The notes: a model not told the origin generated them from the letters alone. DNA of 64,000 bases from Arcticimaribacter sp002477625 (GCA_943846665.1 OX044358.1:1426001-1490000), one strand, 5' to 3'. Counted from the first letter of the stretch, positions 24,503 through 33,899 are shown. Numbers and translations are program-made.

Positions 24503-25777
24503 CTATAAATCGAGTATACACGTATAGGGCGATACATCGTTAGAAAAAGCATCAAAGTCATGAGCGGCATCCATAAATACAAAATTAAAAGTTCCGTTGT
24601 CTCCTATACAAATCTTGTGTTCGGCATCTTGAAGGGTAGCCCCATCAGGTAGGATTCCGTCATATACCACATCGGGAATGGTCGCTTTGTTTTTAAAAAG
24701 CATCAGCCAGCCATATTCGTTACTCAGCGTGGGAAACCAAAATTTATTTTTAAATACATTGTTCTGTATGGACACATTTCCAGGATAGGGATTATATGCA
24801 GTATCGGATTCATAATCTGTTTCTACTGCTCGAATCCCTCTACTTTGGACGTCTTGACTCACAATAGCTTCAACTTCTTCTTCTGCAGCAAACACTAAGT
24901 AACTTACTATCGAAAGGTTATTAGTCACATGATCTTCAACTGTATTGTCATAAAAATTGACATCCTGTGTTGCCATGATAATGACCCCTGTACCCTTAGG
25001 AACGCCACTGATAATCGATCCTTTTACACCAAAATTTTCAATGTTATTGTTGTAAATCCGATTGTTGTATGCCCGTACGCTTTTACCATAAAGGGTGAGT
25101 TTGGGAAGGTTGAAAATCAATAAGCCACTGGTGTTTTCGTAAATGTCGTTTTCGTAGATTTCGACATCCGTACTGTTTTCGCTTTCAACCCCCGCTACAT
25201 TATAAAAAGCACTGTTGTTGCGTACCACGACATTTTTCGATTGTCCAACATAGATTCCAGCATCCGAAGCTCCAATGGCTTCGCATCCTTCAATCAAGAG
25301 GTTTTGAGTAAGAACAGGGTAGATGCCATAAGCTCCATTTTGAGTAGAAATCGTCCCGGTCCATGCGGTTCGTACATTACGAATGATTACATTTTTTGAT
25401 TCACTTATCTTGAGGTTGTCTCCAGCCGCATCTTCTATGGTTAAATCTTCGATGGTAAAATTGGTGCAGTTTGTGATTAAGATTCCCTCAGCTCCTTTTG
25501 CTTGCCCTTTGAATGAAAGAACCGTTTTGTCCATCCCCTTTCCTTTGATGGTTATGTGCTTTTTGTCATCCATACTTAGGGACTGAGAAAACAGAAAATG
25601 CCCTTCGGGAAGTTCGATTGTTGCGCTGTCTTTTGCTAAGATAAAAGCTTCTAGGATTTCAGTTTCTAAATCAACATAGCTGCGTTCAGGATTGTATTCC
25701 GGTAAACCAGATCCAACGGTTTTATATAGAACTAGGAGGAGCAAAGCCCCTCCTAAAATTAAGATCACTTTTTTCAT
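24503..25777 (-). CDS. Parallel beta-helix repeat protein, partner of the diheme cytochrome
   Basis: The 424-residue protein has an N-terminal signal or anchor (hydrophobic residues 3-20), then a right-handed parallel beta-helix with many Asn-rich turns (for example N-V-I-I-R-N-V, N-V-V-V-R-N-N, V-E-I-Y-E-N-D-I-Y-E-N). The first turns resemble the pectin-lyase fold entry I-E-L-P-E-G-H-F. It corresponds to the beta-helix family that accompanies SO2930-type cytochromes. No catalytic residues can be assigned. It lies 45 bases after the TonB-dependent receptor and nine before the cytochrome gene, so all three are likely one operon. Confidence 0.82.
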   Translation of the reverse strand: MKKVILILGGALLLLVLYKTVGSGLPEYNPERSYVDLETEILEAFILAKDSATIELPEGHFLFSQSLSMDDKKHITIKGKGMDKTVLSFKGQAKGAEGILITNCTNFTIEDLTIEDAAGDNLKISESKNVIIRNVRTAWTGTISTQNGAYGIYPVLTQNLLIEGCEAIGASDAGIYVGQSKNVVVRNNSAFYNVAGVESENSTDVEIYENDIYENTSGLLIFNLPKLTLYGKSVRAYNNRIYNNNIENFGVKGSIISGVPKGTGVIIMATQDVNFYDNTVEDHVTNNLSIVSYLVFAAEEEVEAIVSQDVQSRGIRAVETDYESDTAYNPYPGNVSIQNNVFKNKFWFPTLSNEYGWLMLFKNKATIPDVVYDGILPDGATLQDAEHKICIGDNGTFNFVFMDAAHDFDAFSNDVSPYTCILDL

Positions 25778-25822
25778 GATAATGGTCTGATTTGATTAAA
25801 AGTACACTTTTTATTTTAATTA

Positions 25823-28603
25823 TTATAAATCTAAAAGCAACCTTGCCGTAGCTGTTCTTCCGATTTTAGGTAATCCAGGCAACGCTCTAAATTCGTTGTT
25901 CAATAAGTTTGTTGCAGAAACTTCCAGTTTTAATCCTGTATTAAACTTAAATCCTAGGGTTATATCAAATAAAGATTTAGCGTCAATTTCTCCTGGAAAA
26001 TTAGCTACATTTGAAGTGTAACCTTGATCCCATTGATAAGAAAAACTTCCGCTTAATTTTTTATCGGATTGGTAGCTTATTCCAGACCGAACTTTATTTT
26101 GTGGAAAATTCAGATCTCCGGGTTCTCCTTCTGATCGACTAAACCAAGTGTAATTGACAAAAGAAGTAAGGTTTTCGGTTAAGAAATATTTGGAATTGAA
26201 CTCAAACCCCCAATTGGTACTCACCCGATTTGGATCCCGTGTGATGTAGCCAAAAATTAATTTTGCGGCATCTCCTCCGGGAGCTTCATCTGTTGGAACG
26301 ACTCCGTGGAAGGGAAGACCAGCATTTGCAAGTTCTTGAAGAAACCCTGCACCGGCTTGTGCATAGGCTCCGTTGAGTTGTTGTCCAACAGCGTTTGCAG
26401 TAGCAGCGGCAGTGGCAGCATCGAAGCCTGCGCCAATTAGGAGTGCTTCAATTTTTGGCTGCGTAGTAGCTTGTACCCCTTGACCAAGTGCGCCTTCTAA
26501 GCCTACAATAGTGGCTACTGGACTAATTTGTTGGAAACCAGCATTACCTTTTTGCTCCAAATAATAGAGATCGAAACCTACGGATAGACGCTTATTAAAA
26601 ACGCCTTTATAACCAAATTCAAAGGATTTCAAAGTAGAAATGAGGTTGATGTTTCCATCTTCAGCTGCTAAGGGTACACCGTTGGTGTCGGTCGTAACTA
26701 CTGGGCTAAATCCTGCAGGAGCACTAGTAGGATCTTGTAAAACGCCGCTTACAATAGGGAGTAATTGGGCGAGTGAAGGATTAGTTGCGGCAATGGCTGT
26801 GAGCCCTTCTAAAACAGAACCAGTAACAGCAGCATAAGCTGCGGCTAAAGGAAAACCAGCGGCAACAGGTGTGTTTGGAACATCTGGAATGAGCCAGTCA
26901 ATCTGCGGGTTGCTTCCAAAAGTATACGGATTCACAGCTCCCGTAATCCAAACATCAAATACTCCTGGGACAGTTTGAATCGGTAAATCGAAATAAAGAT
27001 CAGAAGCAGGAAGTGGGTTTGCTGCTTGGTTGAAACTGAAACGTAAGTCATGATAGGTCGAGGGTTTAAAAACCAAAGCCGCTCGAGGCGAAAATGTTTT
27101 TTCTGAGGTAAAATTATAACCGTCATAACGTCCCGCTAAAAACAGGTCCAGTTTAGGTTCAAGTTTAAATTTTGCTTGAGCATAGGCCCCGTAAAGCGTA
27201 TAATCATCATTGTCTTCATTTCTTCCATAGACATGGTTTTCGGTATCTGCTTTTGCATCACGATAATCTAAACCTACGGTCCATTCTGAATTCGATAGGG
27301 TTGGTACATTAAAATTGTATTGAATTTGAGCTTCGTAATGCGAGCGTTCCAGAGGTACAATTAATCCAGTTCTATTCAAATAATTTGGATTACTGTCATC
27401 TCCTCCATCATTTTTAATATAATAGGTTTGTGCAAACCAGCCTTTGTATTTGAAACGGGCCTGTCCCCAATATTCATTTCCATAGGCTTGTACTTCTCCG
27501 AGATCGTTATAGAAAATAGCTTTTCCAGCATTCCAACCCCTAGCAGTTACTACCTCCATTCCATTCTTAGGTCTAAAATACAGACTAGCATTTGCAGCTG
27601 CCGACCAATATCCTGGGATTTGTGTTTGTGTAATGTCGAATAATTTAGTTCCACTTTCGTCCGTGTTTACATTTCCAGTATTGGTAATTGAGGCTCTACT
27701 GATTGCCGTTCGGAAGTTGCTTAAAACGGCTTGGTCCTCGGGGTCATCTGGATCAAGAGTAAAGTCATTTCCACTTCCGTATCGGGCATTAATTTTATAC
27801 CCAAAGGTTTCGTTGGTGTTGTGCCCTCCATGACGTACAGCAACTTTAAAAGTATTGCGCTCTCCATAAATTAGTTCGGCCGTAGTGCCCGGATGTTTAA
27901 ACGGATCTTTTGAAATGAAGTGAACGACTCCTGAAGTCACATCAGGTCCGTATAGCGCTGAGCTAGGCCCTAGAACAACCTCAACACGTTCGACGTCAAT
28001 TTGGTTGATTGGGGAATTTTGAGAATCGAAAAATTCCAATCCAGGGGAAATTAAAGAGCGATAATCAAGCATAGGGAATACACTTGTAGAAAAAACACCA
28101 CTACTTCCACGCAACGCAATGTTGACCCGTTGACCGGTCTGTTGTTGTAATTCAACTCCAGGGGTGTTGATCAAGGCTCGAAGAGGGGATAGCGATCCAC
28201 CAGATTCGGTTACTTGCTTGGCTGTAATTACGGATACAGCCGACGGGGCTTCTTGTAGTTTTTCAGCCCTACGTGAAGCAGAAATAATAACTTCATCAAA
28301 AGAATTTTCAACAGCGAGTGTTATGGCACCCAACTGCTGTGTGTTGACGGTTATGTTCTGAGATTCAAATCCAATAAAAGAAACTTCAATTTCAAACGGA
28401 ATGTCCTTTGATGTTGTTAGGTTAAAATTTCCATTCTGATCTGAAACGGTTCCTTGGCTTGTTCCATTGATAATGATATTTGCACCCAGCAAACCTTCTC
28501 CTTGTTCATCGAGGATTTTACCTTGAACGGTGGTTTGAGAAAAAATGTTGGAAGTGAAAAATAGACAGAATAAACCAATGTAAAAACATTTAGTATTGCG
28601 CAT
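25823..28603 (-). CDS. TonB-dependent outer-membrane receptor
   Basis: The 926-residue protein has a signal peptide (1-22), a carboxypeptidase-like regulatory domain (about 24-105: V-Q-G-K-I-L-D-E-Q-G-E-G-L-L-G-A-N), a plug domain (about 115-230, with R-V-N-I-A-L-R-G and R-V-E-V-V-L-G-P-S-S-A-L-Y-G), and a 22-strand barrel. Two Ala/Gly-rich stretches interrupt the barrel (about residues 574-631 and 691-768) and probably lie in long outside loops. There is no SusD-like lipoprotein next to it, so it is not a glycan SusCD pair. The substrate is unknown; the downstream cytochrome and beta-helix genes suggest a linked process. Confidence 0.92.
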   Translation of the reverse strand: MRNTKCFYIGLFCLFFTSNIFSQTTVQGKILDEQGEGLLGANIIINGTSQGTVSDQNGNFNLTTSKDIPFEIEVSFIGFESQNITVNTQQLGAITLAVENSFDEVIISASRRAEKLQEAPSAVSVITAKQVTESGGSLSPLRALINTPGVELQQQTGQRVNIALRGSSGVFSTSVFPMLDYRSLISPGLEFFDSQNSPINQIDVERVEVVLGPSSALYGPDVTSGVVHFISKDPFKHPGTTAELIYGERNTFKVAVRHGGHNTNETFGYKINARYGSGNDFTLDPDDPEDQAVLSNFRTAISRASITNTGNVNTDESGTKLFDITQTQIPGYWSAAANASLYFRPKNGMEVVTARGWNAGKAIFYNDLGEVQAYGNEYWGQARFKYKGWFAQTYYIKNDGGDDSNPNYLNRTGLIVPLERSHYEAQIQYNFNVPTLSNSEWTVGLDYRDAKADTENHVYGRNEDNDDYTLYGAYAQAKFKLEPKLDLFLAGRYDGYNFTSEKTFSPRAALVFKPSTYHDLRFSFNQAANPLPASDLYFDLPIQTVPGVFDVWITGAVNPYTFGSNPQIDWLIPDVPNTPVAAGFPLAAAYAAVTGSVLEGLTAIAATNPSLAQLLPIVSGVLQDPTSAPAGFSPVVTTDTNGVPLAAEDGNINLISTLKSFEFGYKGVFNKRLSVGFDLYYLEQKGNAGFQQISPVATIVGLEGALGQGVQATTQPKIEALLIGAGFDAATAAATANAVGQQLNGAYAQAGAGFLQELANAGLPFHGVVPTDEAPGGDAAKLIFGYITRDPNRVSTNWGFEFNSKYFLTENLTSFVNYTWFSRSEGEPGDLNFPQNKVRSGISYQSDKKLSGSFSYQWDQGYTSNVANFPGEIDAKSLFDITLGFKFNTGLKLEVSATNLLNNEFRALPGLPKIGRTATARLLLDL

Positions 28604-28673
28604 GTTATAAAATTTAGGTACTTCAATAATAAAAAAACATCTGGTTTAATAAAAAATAATGGCAAAAAATAAT

Positions 28674-28681
28674 TATATTTG
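28674..28681 (+). promoter_or_regulatory. Candidate -7 box of the rimP-nusA-infB operon
   Basis: TATATTTG matches TAnnTTTG, 56 bases before the rimP start. It would place the transcript start near 28687, ahead of the hairpin at 28709-28725. A -33 TTG is not obvious. Confidence 0.5.
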
Positions 28682-28708
28682 CATGAATTTCTGAACAAAT
28701 ACCACAGA

Positions 28709-28734
28709 GGAGACTATAAGTCCCCTTTTTTTTT
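28709..28734 (+). promoter_or_regulatory. Terminator-like leader hairpin directly before rimP
   Basis: GGAGACT (28709-28715) pairs with AGTCCCC (28719-28725), with one A-C mismatch, around a three-base loop. Nine T follow (28726-28734). The T run ends three bases before the ATG at 28738. It looks like an intrinsic terminator in the mRNA leader, so it may serve as an attenuator for the operon. It is weak, and a chance hairpin is possible. Confidence 0.45.
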
Positions 28735-28737
28735 ATA

Positions 28738-29202
28738 ATGAATTTTAAAAGTTTAGTATCCGAATTGTTGCAAGTTGCACTGGATGAAAATCCAAGCCTG
28801 TTTTTAATTGAATTAAAGATCGGGACAGACAACAGCATTCGTGTTTTAATCGATGGAGATGAGGGTGTTAAGCTCGAATCATGCATCGCTATAAGCCGTC
28901 AAATTGAACATAATATCGACCGAGAAGAGTTCGATTTCTCTCTAGAAGTTAGTTCAGTAGGAGTTGGATCTCCCTTGACAATGCCTCGGCAATATGAGAA
29001 AAATGTAGGAAGAACCTTAGAGGTTCTTACTTCTGAGGATGAAATACTAACTGGAAATTTAACACAAGCTGACCAGAAGGGGATTACCTTAGAATGGAAA
29101 GCAAGAGAGCCTAAACCAATAGGCAAGGGTAAAGTAACCGTAACGAAAATTAAAGAACTGCCTTTTGTGTCCATAAAAAGCGCAAAGGTGATTATTAAAT
29201 AA
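28738..29202 (+). CDS. rimP: Ribosome maturation factor RimP
   Basis: The 154-residue protein is needed for 30S subunit maturation. It has the RimP pattern: an alpha/beta N domain with V-L-I-D-G-D-E-G-V and L-E-S-C-I-A-I-S-R-Q-I-E, then L-E-V-S-S-V-G-V-G-S-P-L and a C-terminal SH3-like barrel. The family usually reads S-S-P-G-L-D-R-P-L here; in this protein P-G-L-D-R is replaced by V-G-V-G-S, a pattern also seen in other Bacteroidota RimP. It heads the rimP-nusA-infB operon, 15 bases before nusA. Confidence 0.95.
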   Translation: MNFKSLVSELLQVALDENPSLFLIELKIGTDNSIRVLIDGDEGVKLESCIAISRQIEHNIDREEFDFSLEVSSVGVGSPLTMPRQYEKNVGRTLEVLTSEDEILTGNLTQADQKGITLEWKAREPKPIGKGKVTVTKIKELPFVSIKSAKVIIK

Positions 29203-29217
29203 ATTAGCATAACAAAA

Positions 29218-30450
29218 ATGGAAAATTTAGCACTTATTGATTCCTTTTCTGAGTTTAAAGACGAAAAATTAATTGACCGAGTAACCCTTATGGTTATTTT
29301 GGAAGAAGTTTTTAGAAATACGCTAAAACGTAAATTTGGTTCGGATGATAACTTTGATATCATCATCAACCCCGACAAAGGGGATTTAGAAATTTGGCGT
29401 AATCGTATTGTAGTTGCAGATGGTGAAGTCGAAGATCCAAATCAAGAAATTGAACTTACTGTAGCTCAAAAAATCGAGCCTGATTTTGAAGTTGGAGAAG
29501 ATGTTTCAGAAGAAGTGAAGCTTATAGACTTAGGGAGACGATCGATCTTATCCTTGCGTCAAAATCTAATTGCAAAAATATACGAACACGACAGTAACAA
29601 CATTTTCAAACAGTTTAAAGAACTTGAAGGTGCAATTTATACTGCCGAGGTTCACCACATCAGAAGTAGAGAAGTGATTTTGTTGGACGACGACGGGAAT
29701 GAGCTTATTTTGCCAAAAGACCGCCAAATACCTTCTGACTTTTACCGTAAAGGAGATAACATCCGTGGAATTATAGAGTCTGTAGAGCTTCGAGGAAACA
29801 AGCCCCGAATAATACTTTCTAGAACGTCGCCTATATTCTTAGAAAAACTTTTTGAACAAGAAATTCCAGAAGTTTTTGACGGCCTCATAACCATCAAGAA
29901 AGCAGTGCGTATTCCAGGAGAAAAAGCCAAAGTAGCGGTAGATTCATACGATGATCGTATTGATCCAGTTGGTGCTTGTGTTGGGATGAAAGGTTCTCGT
30001 ATTCATGGCATTGTTCGTGAATTAGGAAATGAAAACATCGATGTAATAAATTATACGAGTAACTTACAGCTTTTTATTACTCGCTCGCTTTCTCCAGCGA
30101 AAGTCAATTCATTGAAAATTAATGAAGAAACCAAACGTGTACAGGTATTTTTAAACCCAGAAGAAGTGTCTAAAGCGATTGGAAAAGGAGGGCTGAACAT
30201 CCGCCTTGCAGGACAATTAACTGGCTACGAGATTGATGTGTATCGTGAAGGAGCTGAAGAAGATGTTGAATTAGCTGAGTTTACAGATGAAATCGAATCA
30301 TGGGTAATTGATGAATTCAAAAAAGTTGGTTTAGATACTGCAAAAAGTATCTTAGAATTGGAGGTATCTGATCTAGCAAAACGAACTGATTTGGAAGAAG
30401 AAACCATATTGGAAGTATTTAAAATATTAAAAGAGGAATTCGAAGATTAG
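29218..30450 (+). CDS. nusA: Transcription termination/antitermination protein NusA
   Basis: The 410-residue protein has the N-terminal RNA-polymerase-binding domain (about 1-125), an S1 domain (about 130-200), and two KH domains with V-G-M-K-G-S-R-I and I-G-K-G-G-L-N-I-R-L-A. A short C-terminal helical region follows, without the repeated acidic domains of the E. coli protein; this shorter form is normal for Bacteroidota. It lies 47 bases before infB. Confidence 0.97.
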   Translation: MENLALIDSFSEFKDEKLIDRVTLMVILEEVFRNTLKRKFGSDDNFDIIINPDKGDLEIWRNRIVVADGEVEDPNQEIELTVAQKIEPDFEVGEDVSEEVKLIDLGRRSILSLRQNLIAKIYEHDSNNIFKQFKELEGAIYTAEVHHIRSREVILLDDDGNELILPKDRQIPSDFYRKGDNIRGIIESVELRGNKPRIILSRTSPIFLEKLFEQEIPEVFDGLITIKKAVRIPGEKAKVAVDSYDDRIDPVGACVGMKGSRIHGIVRELGNENIDVINYTSNLQLFITRSLSPAKVNSLKINEETKRVQVFLNPEEVSKAIGKGGLNIRLAGQLTGYEIDVYREGAEEDVELAEFTDEIESWVIDEFKKVGLDTAKSILELEVSDLAKRTDLEEETILEVFKILKEEFED

Positions 30451-30497
30451 TTTTAGGAAGTTAATTTCCATATTTTTGAATCGAAGAAAAAATAAGT

Positions 30498-33383
30498 ATG
30501 CCTGATCAACCGACAATACGATTAAATAAAGTCCTAAGGGAACTTAATATATCTCTAGATAGAGCTGTTGAACATCTCGTTCAAGAAGGTCATGAGGTAG
30601 AGGCACGTCCTACTACCAAAATATCACAGGAGGTGTACAAAGTATTGTTGGATGAATTTGAGACCGATAAATCCAAGAAAGACGCTTCTCACGAGAAAAG
30701 TGAAGAAAAGCGGAAGGAAAAAGAAGCTCAACGCTTGAAGCAAGAAGAACTTGAACTCGAGAAGCAAAAGCGAGAAAAAGAACGCTTGGAGAAACAGCAA
30801 GTAATTCGCGCCTCTGCCAATTTGAATCGACCCAAAGCGGTCGGCACAATTGACCTTGGAAATGCTAAGGTCGGTGCTCCAAAAATAACACCTCAAGAAG
30901 CTAAGAAAAAGGAAGCAGCTGTTGCAGCTGAAAAGCCTGCTGCTGAAGAACCTGCAAAAACTGCAGCTGAATCGGTAAAAGACGCACCAAAAGTTGCCGT
31001 TAAAAAAGAAGCTCCCAAAAAGCCAAAAGCTCCTAAGGCTGTTGAAGAGAAAACTCCAACTGCAGAAAAGCCAGAAGCGGAAGTTGTAGCACCATTGGAA
31101 ACCCCTGTGGTAACTGATAAGAAAACAGAAACTGAAGTTAAAGTTGAAGCTCCGACAGCAGCTGCTGAAGAAGGAACTGCAACGGAAACTCCAGAAGCTG
31201 GAGAAGGTGCTGCTGAAGTAGACGTTACAATCACAACAAAATACGCCAAACTATCCGGCCCTAAAAAGACCGGTTTAGTCATCGATCTTGATTCTTTTAA
31301 TAAGAAAGAAAAAATTGTTGAAGATGCTCGTAAGAAAAAACGTAAAAGAATAAGTAAAGACCCAGCACCTGCTCCTAAAAAACCTGGAGTAGGCTCTATA
31401 AGCAGCCGACGAGGTAATGGAGGTCAGAATAGAAGCGGTCGCCCAAACCGACCAGCTGCAGTCCCTAAAGTTGAGCCAACAGAAGAAGAAGTACAAAAGC
31501 AAATTAGAGAAACTCTTGAAAAACTTCAAGGGAAATCGAATAAGTCTAAAGGGGCCAAATACCGAAGAGACAAACGGGTTCAACACCGTCAAAAAACAGA
31601 GGAAGAATTAGCGCAATTAGAGGCTGATAGCAAAATAATCAAAGTAACAGAATTCATTACTGTAGGTGAAGTAGCGACCCTCATGGAAGTTAGTGGAACT
31701 CAAATTATTTCTGCCTGTATGTCACTTGGAATCATGGTTACCATGAACCAACGTTTGGATGCTGAAACCTTGAGTATTGTTGCAGACGAATTTGGTTTTG
31801 AAGTAGACTTTGTAAAGAGTGATCTTGAAGAAAACTTTACAGAAGAGGTTGAGGAAAAAGAAGAAGATCTTATTGCTCGTGCCCCTATTGTTACCGTTAT
31901 GGGTCACGTAGATCACGGTAAAACATCACTCTTAGATCATATCCGAAGCGAAAATGTAATTGCAGGAGAATCGGGAGGGATTACACAACACATTGGAGCA
32001 TATTCTGTTGTACTAAAAAACAAACAGAAGATAACATTTTTAGATACTCCTGGTCACGAAGCCTTTACCGCGATGCGTGCTCGTGGAGCTCAAGTAACGG
32101 ATATTGCAATCATCGTAATCGCTGCGGATGATGATATCATGCCGCAAACTAAGGAAGCAATCAGTCACGCTCAGGCAGCTGGCGTACCCATTATTTTTGC
32201 AATCAACAAGGTAGATAAAGAAACGTCTAATCCTGAAAAGATTAAAGAAGCACTTGCTCAAATGGATCTTATGGTTGAGGATTGGGGAGGAAAAATTCAA
32301 TCCCAAGACATCTCTGCTTTAAAAGGTACTGGCGTAAAAGAATTGTTAGAAAAAGTATTGTTAGAAGCCGAATTATTAGAGCTTAAAGCAAATCCGAATA
32401 GAAAATCCAAAGGAACAGTAGTTGAAGCCTACCTCGATAAAGGTCGTGGTTATGTATCTACAATTCTGGTTCAAACCGGAACACTGAATATTGGAGATTA
32501 TCTGCTTGCTGGAAAGCACAGTGGTAAAGTACGAGCCATGTTTGACGAAAGAGGGAAAACAATTGAAACGGCTCCTCCTTCCACTCCCGTATCGGTTTTA
32601 GGACTTGATGGTGCACCTCAAGCTGGGGACAATTTTAATGTTCTCGAAGACGAACGTGAGGCAAAACAAATCGCTGCTAAAAGAACACAATTACTCCGTG
32701 AGCAAAATGTACGTACACAGCGACACATCACATTAGACGAAATTGGAAGACGAATTGCCTTGGGTGACTTTAAAGAATTGAACATGATCCTGAAAGGTGA
32801 TGTGGATGGTTCTGTTGAGGCACTTACCGACTCTCTTCAAAAGCTATCTACCGAAGAAATTCAGGTTAACATCATCCACAAAGGTGTTGGTGCAATCACA
32901 GAATCTGACGTACTGTTGGCTTCTGCCTCAGATGCAATTATTATCGGGTTTAATGTTCGTCCTATGGGTAATGCACGTATGCTAGCCGAAAAAGAAGAAA
33001 TAGACATCCGATCCTACTCCATCATTTACGATGCAATCAACGACGTGAAAGACGCTATGGAAGGCATGCTTTCTCCTGAAATGAAAGAGGAAATAACTGG
33101 AAATGCTGAGATTAGAGAAACCTTTAAAATATCTAAAGTGGGTACCATTGCAGGTTGTATGGTAACTACAGGTAAAATTTTCCGTAACTCAAGTATTCGA
33201 GTAATTCGTGAAGGCGTTGTTCAATATACCGGAACGCTTAGCTCTCTGAAACGTTTCAAAGACGATGTGAAGGAAGTTGCCAAAGGATATGATTGTGGAC
33301 TACAAGTTAAGAACTACAACGACATTCGTATTGATGACGTAATCGAATTCTTCCAAGAAGTAGCCGTTAAGAAAACCCTATAA
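30498..33383 (+). CDS. infB: Translation initiation factor IF-2
   Basis: The 961-residue protein has an N-terminal IF2_N domain (1-55), a long Lys/Glu/Ala-rich low-complexity linker (about 60-380), a second IF2_N-like region, and the GTPase core. G1 is G-H-V-D-H-G-K-T (about residue 470), G3 is D-T-P-G-H-E, and G4 is N-K-V-D. The C-terminal domains end at residue 961. It brings fMet-tRNA to the 30S subunit. The last six bases overlap the end of the convergent SPOR gene. Confidence 0.98.
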   Translation: MPDQPTIRLNKVLRELNISLDRAVEHLVQEGHEVEARPTTKISQEVYKVLLDEFETDKSKKDASHEKSEEKRKEKEAQRLKQEELELEKQKREKERLEKQQVIRASANLNRPKAVGTIDLGNAKVGAPKITPQEAKKKEAAVAAEKPAAEEPAKTAAESVKDAPKVAVKKEAPKKPKAPKAVEEKTPTAEKPEAEVVAPLETPVVTDKKTETEVKVEAPTAAAEEGTATETPEAGEGAAEVDVTITTKYAKLSGPKKTGLVIDLDSFNKKEKIVEDARKKKRKRISKDPAPAPKKPGVGSISSRRGNGGQNRSGRPNRPAAVPKVEPTEEEVQKQIRETLEKLQGKSNKSKGAKYRRDKRVQHRQKTEEELAQLEADSKIIKVTEFITVGEVATLMEVSGTQIISACMSLGIMVTMNQRLDAETLSIVADEFGFEVDFVKSDLEENFTEEVEEKEEDLIARAPIVTVMGHVDHGKTSLLDHIRSENVIAGESGGITQHIGAYSVVLKNKQKITFLDTPGHEAFTAMRARGAQVTDIAIIVIAADDDIMPQTKEAISHAQAAGVPIIFAINKVDKETSNPEKIKEALAQMDLMVEDWGGKIQSQDISALKGTGVKELLEKVLLEAELLELKANPNRKSKGTVVEAYLDKGRGYVSTILVQTGTLNIGDYLLAGKHSGKVRAMFDERGKTIETAPPSTPVSVLGLDGAPQAGDNFNVLEDEREAKQIAAKRTQLLREQNVRTQRHITLDEIGRRIALGDFKELNMILKGDVDGSVEALTDSLQKLSTEEIQVNIIHKGVGAITESDVLLASASDAIIIGFNVRPMGNARMLAEKEEIDIRSYSIIYDAINDVKDAMEGMLSPEMKEEITGNAEIRETFKISKVGTIAGCMVTTGKIFRNSSIRVIREGVVQYTGTLSSLKRFKDDVKEVAKGYDCGLQVKNYNDIRIDDVIEFFQEVAVKKTL

Positions 33384-33767
33384 ATTATTAGGTTCTAGTA
33401 AAAATGCTCCCGGGTACGTTTTTTTAATTTCCTCTAGGAGTATGTTTGCTTTGTTGATGTCCTTAAAGCGTCCCACACGTACCTTGTAATTTGGCGTCTC
33501 AAAAACCAAAGAAGTTTCAATTCCTTCAAATGTTTTTTCAAATTCTCGTAAAACATTTTGTGCTGCTGTATAGTTTCCATAGTACAGTTGAATAGCGAAG
33601 TATTGTGCATTATAACGTTCAGAGTCAAGCGCTTTTTTAATTGCTACTAGTTGTTCGATTTTTGAATCTTGATTGATTTGAACCAAAGTATCTTGTCCAA
33701 AAACCTGGGATGCAATTCCGCCGCTTAGCAGTAAAAAAAATAAAGTAGTTCGTTTGATTGTTCTCAT
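33378..33767 (-). CDS. SPOR-domain secreted protein
   Basis: A 129-residue protein starting at the ATG at 33767 (M-R-T-I-K-R). A signal peptide (about 1-24, ending F-G-Q) is followed by a short linker and a C-terminal SPOR domain (about 50-125: Y-F-A-I-Q-L-Y-Y-G-N, Y-K-V-R-V-G-R-F, A-N-I-L-L-E-E-I-K-K-T-Y-P-G-A-F). SPOR domains bind denuded peptidoglycan, usually at division sites. The frame opens five codons earlier with an ATG at 33782, but the chosen start gives a better signal peptide. The gene runs convergent with infB, with a six-base overlap. Confidence 0.85.
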   Translation of the reverse strand: MRTIKRTTLFFLLLSGGIASQVFGQDTLVQINQDSKIEQLVAIKKALDSERYNAQYFAIQLYYGNYTAAQNVLREFEKTFEGIETSLVFETPNYKVRVGRFKDINKANILLEEIKKTYPGAFLLEPNNL

Positions 33768-33891
33768 ACTGCAAAGAAACAAAAAACTGGCAATAATTGG
33801 CAGAAGTTAAATAAACTTAACAAGTTATTTAGACTCAGTATAAATTATACAAGTGCAAGTCATAACCTTTTAACAAACCGAGTCTATGTCT

Positions 33892-33899
33892 TATTTTTG
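33892..33899 (+). promoter_or_regulatory. Candidate -7 box of the respiratory superoperon
   Basis: TATTTTTG matches TAnnTTTG, 53 bases before the first gene of the complex III/oxidase run. No -33 TTG is evident at the normal distance. Confidence 0.5.

Noticed and set aside
26300..26880. Ala-rich stretches of the receptor as a frameshift artefact
   Set aside because: The reading frame stays open and family strands continue on both sides, so they are true inserts in the protein.
30613..31592. Long minus-strand and alternate-frame ORFs within infB
   Set aside because: They mirror the low-complexity Lys/Glu/Ala linker of IF-2; no promoter, start signal or domain supports them.
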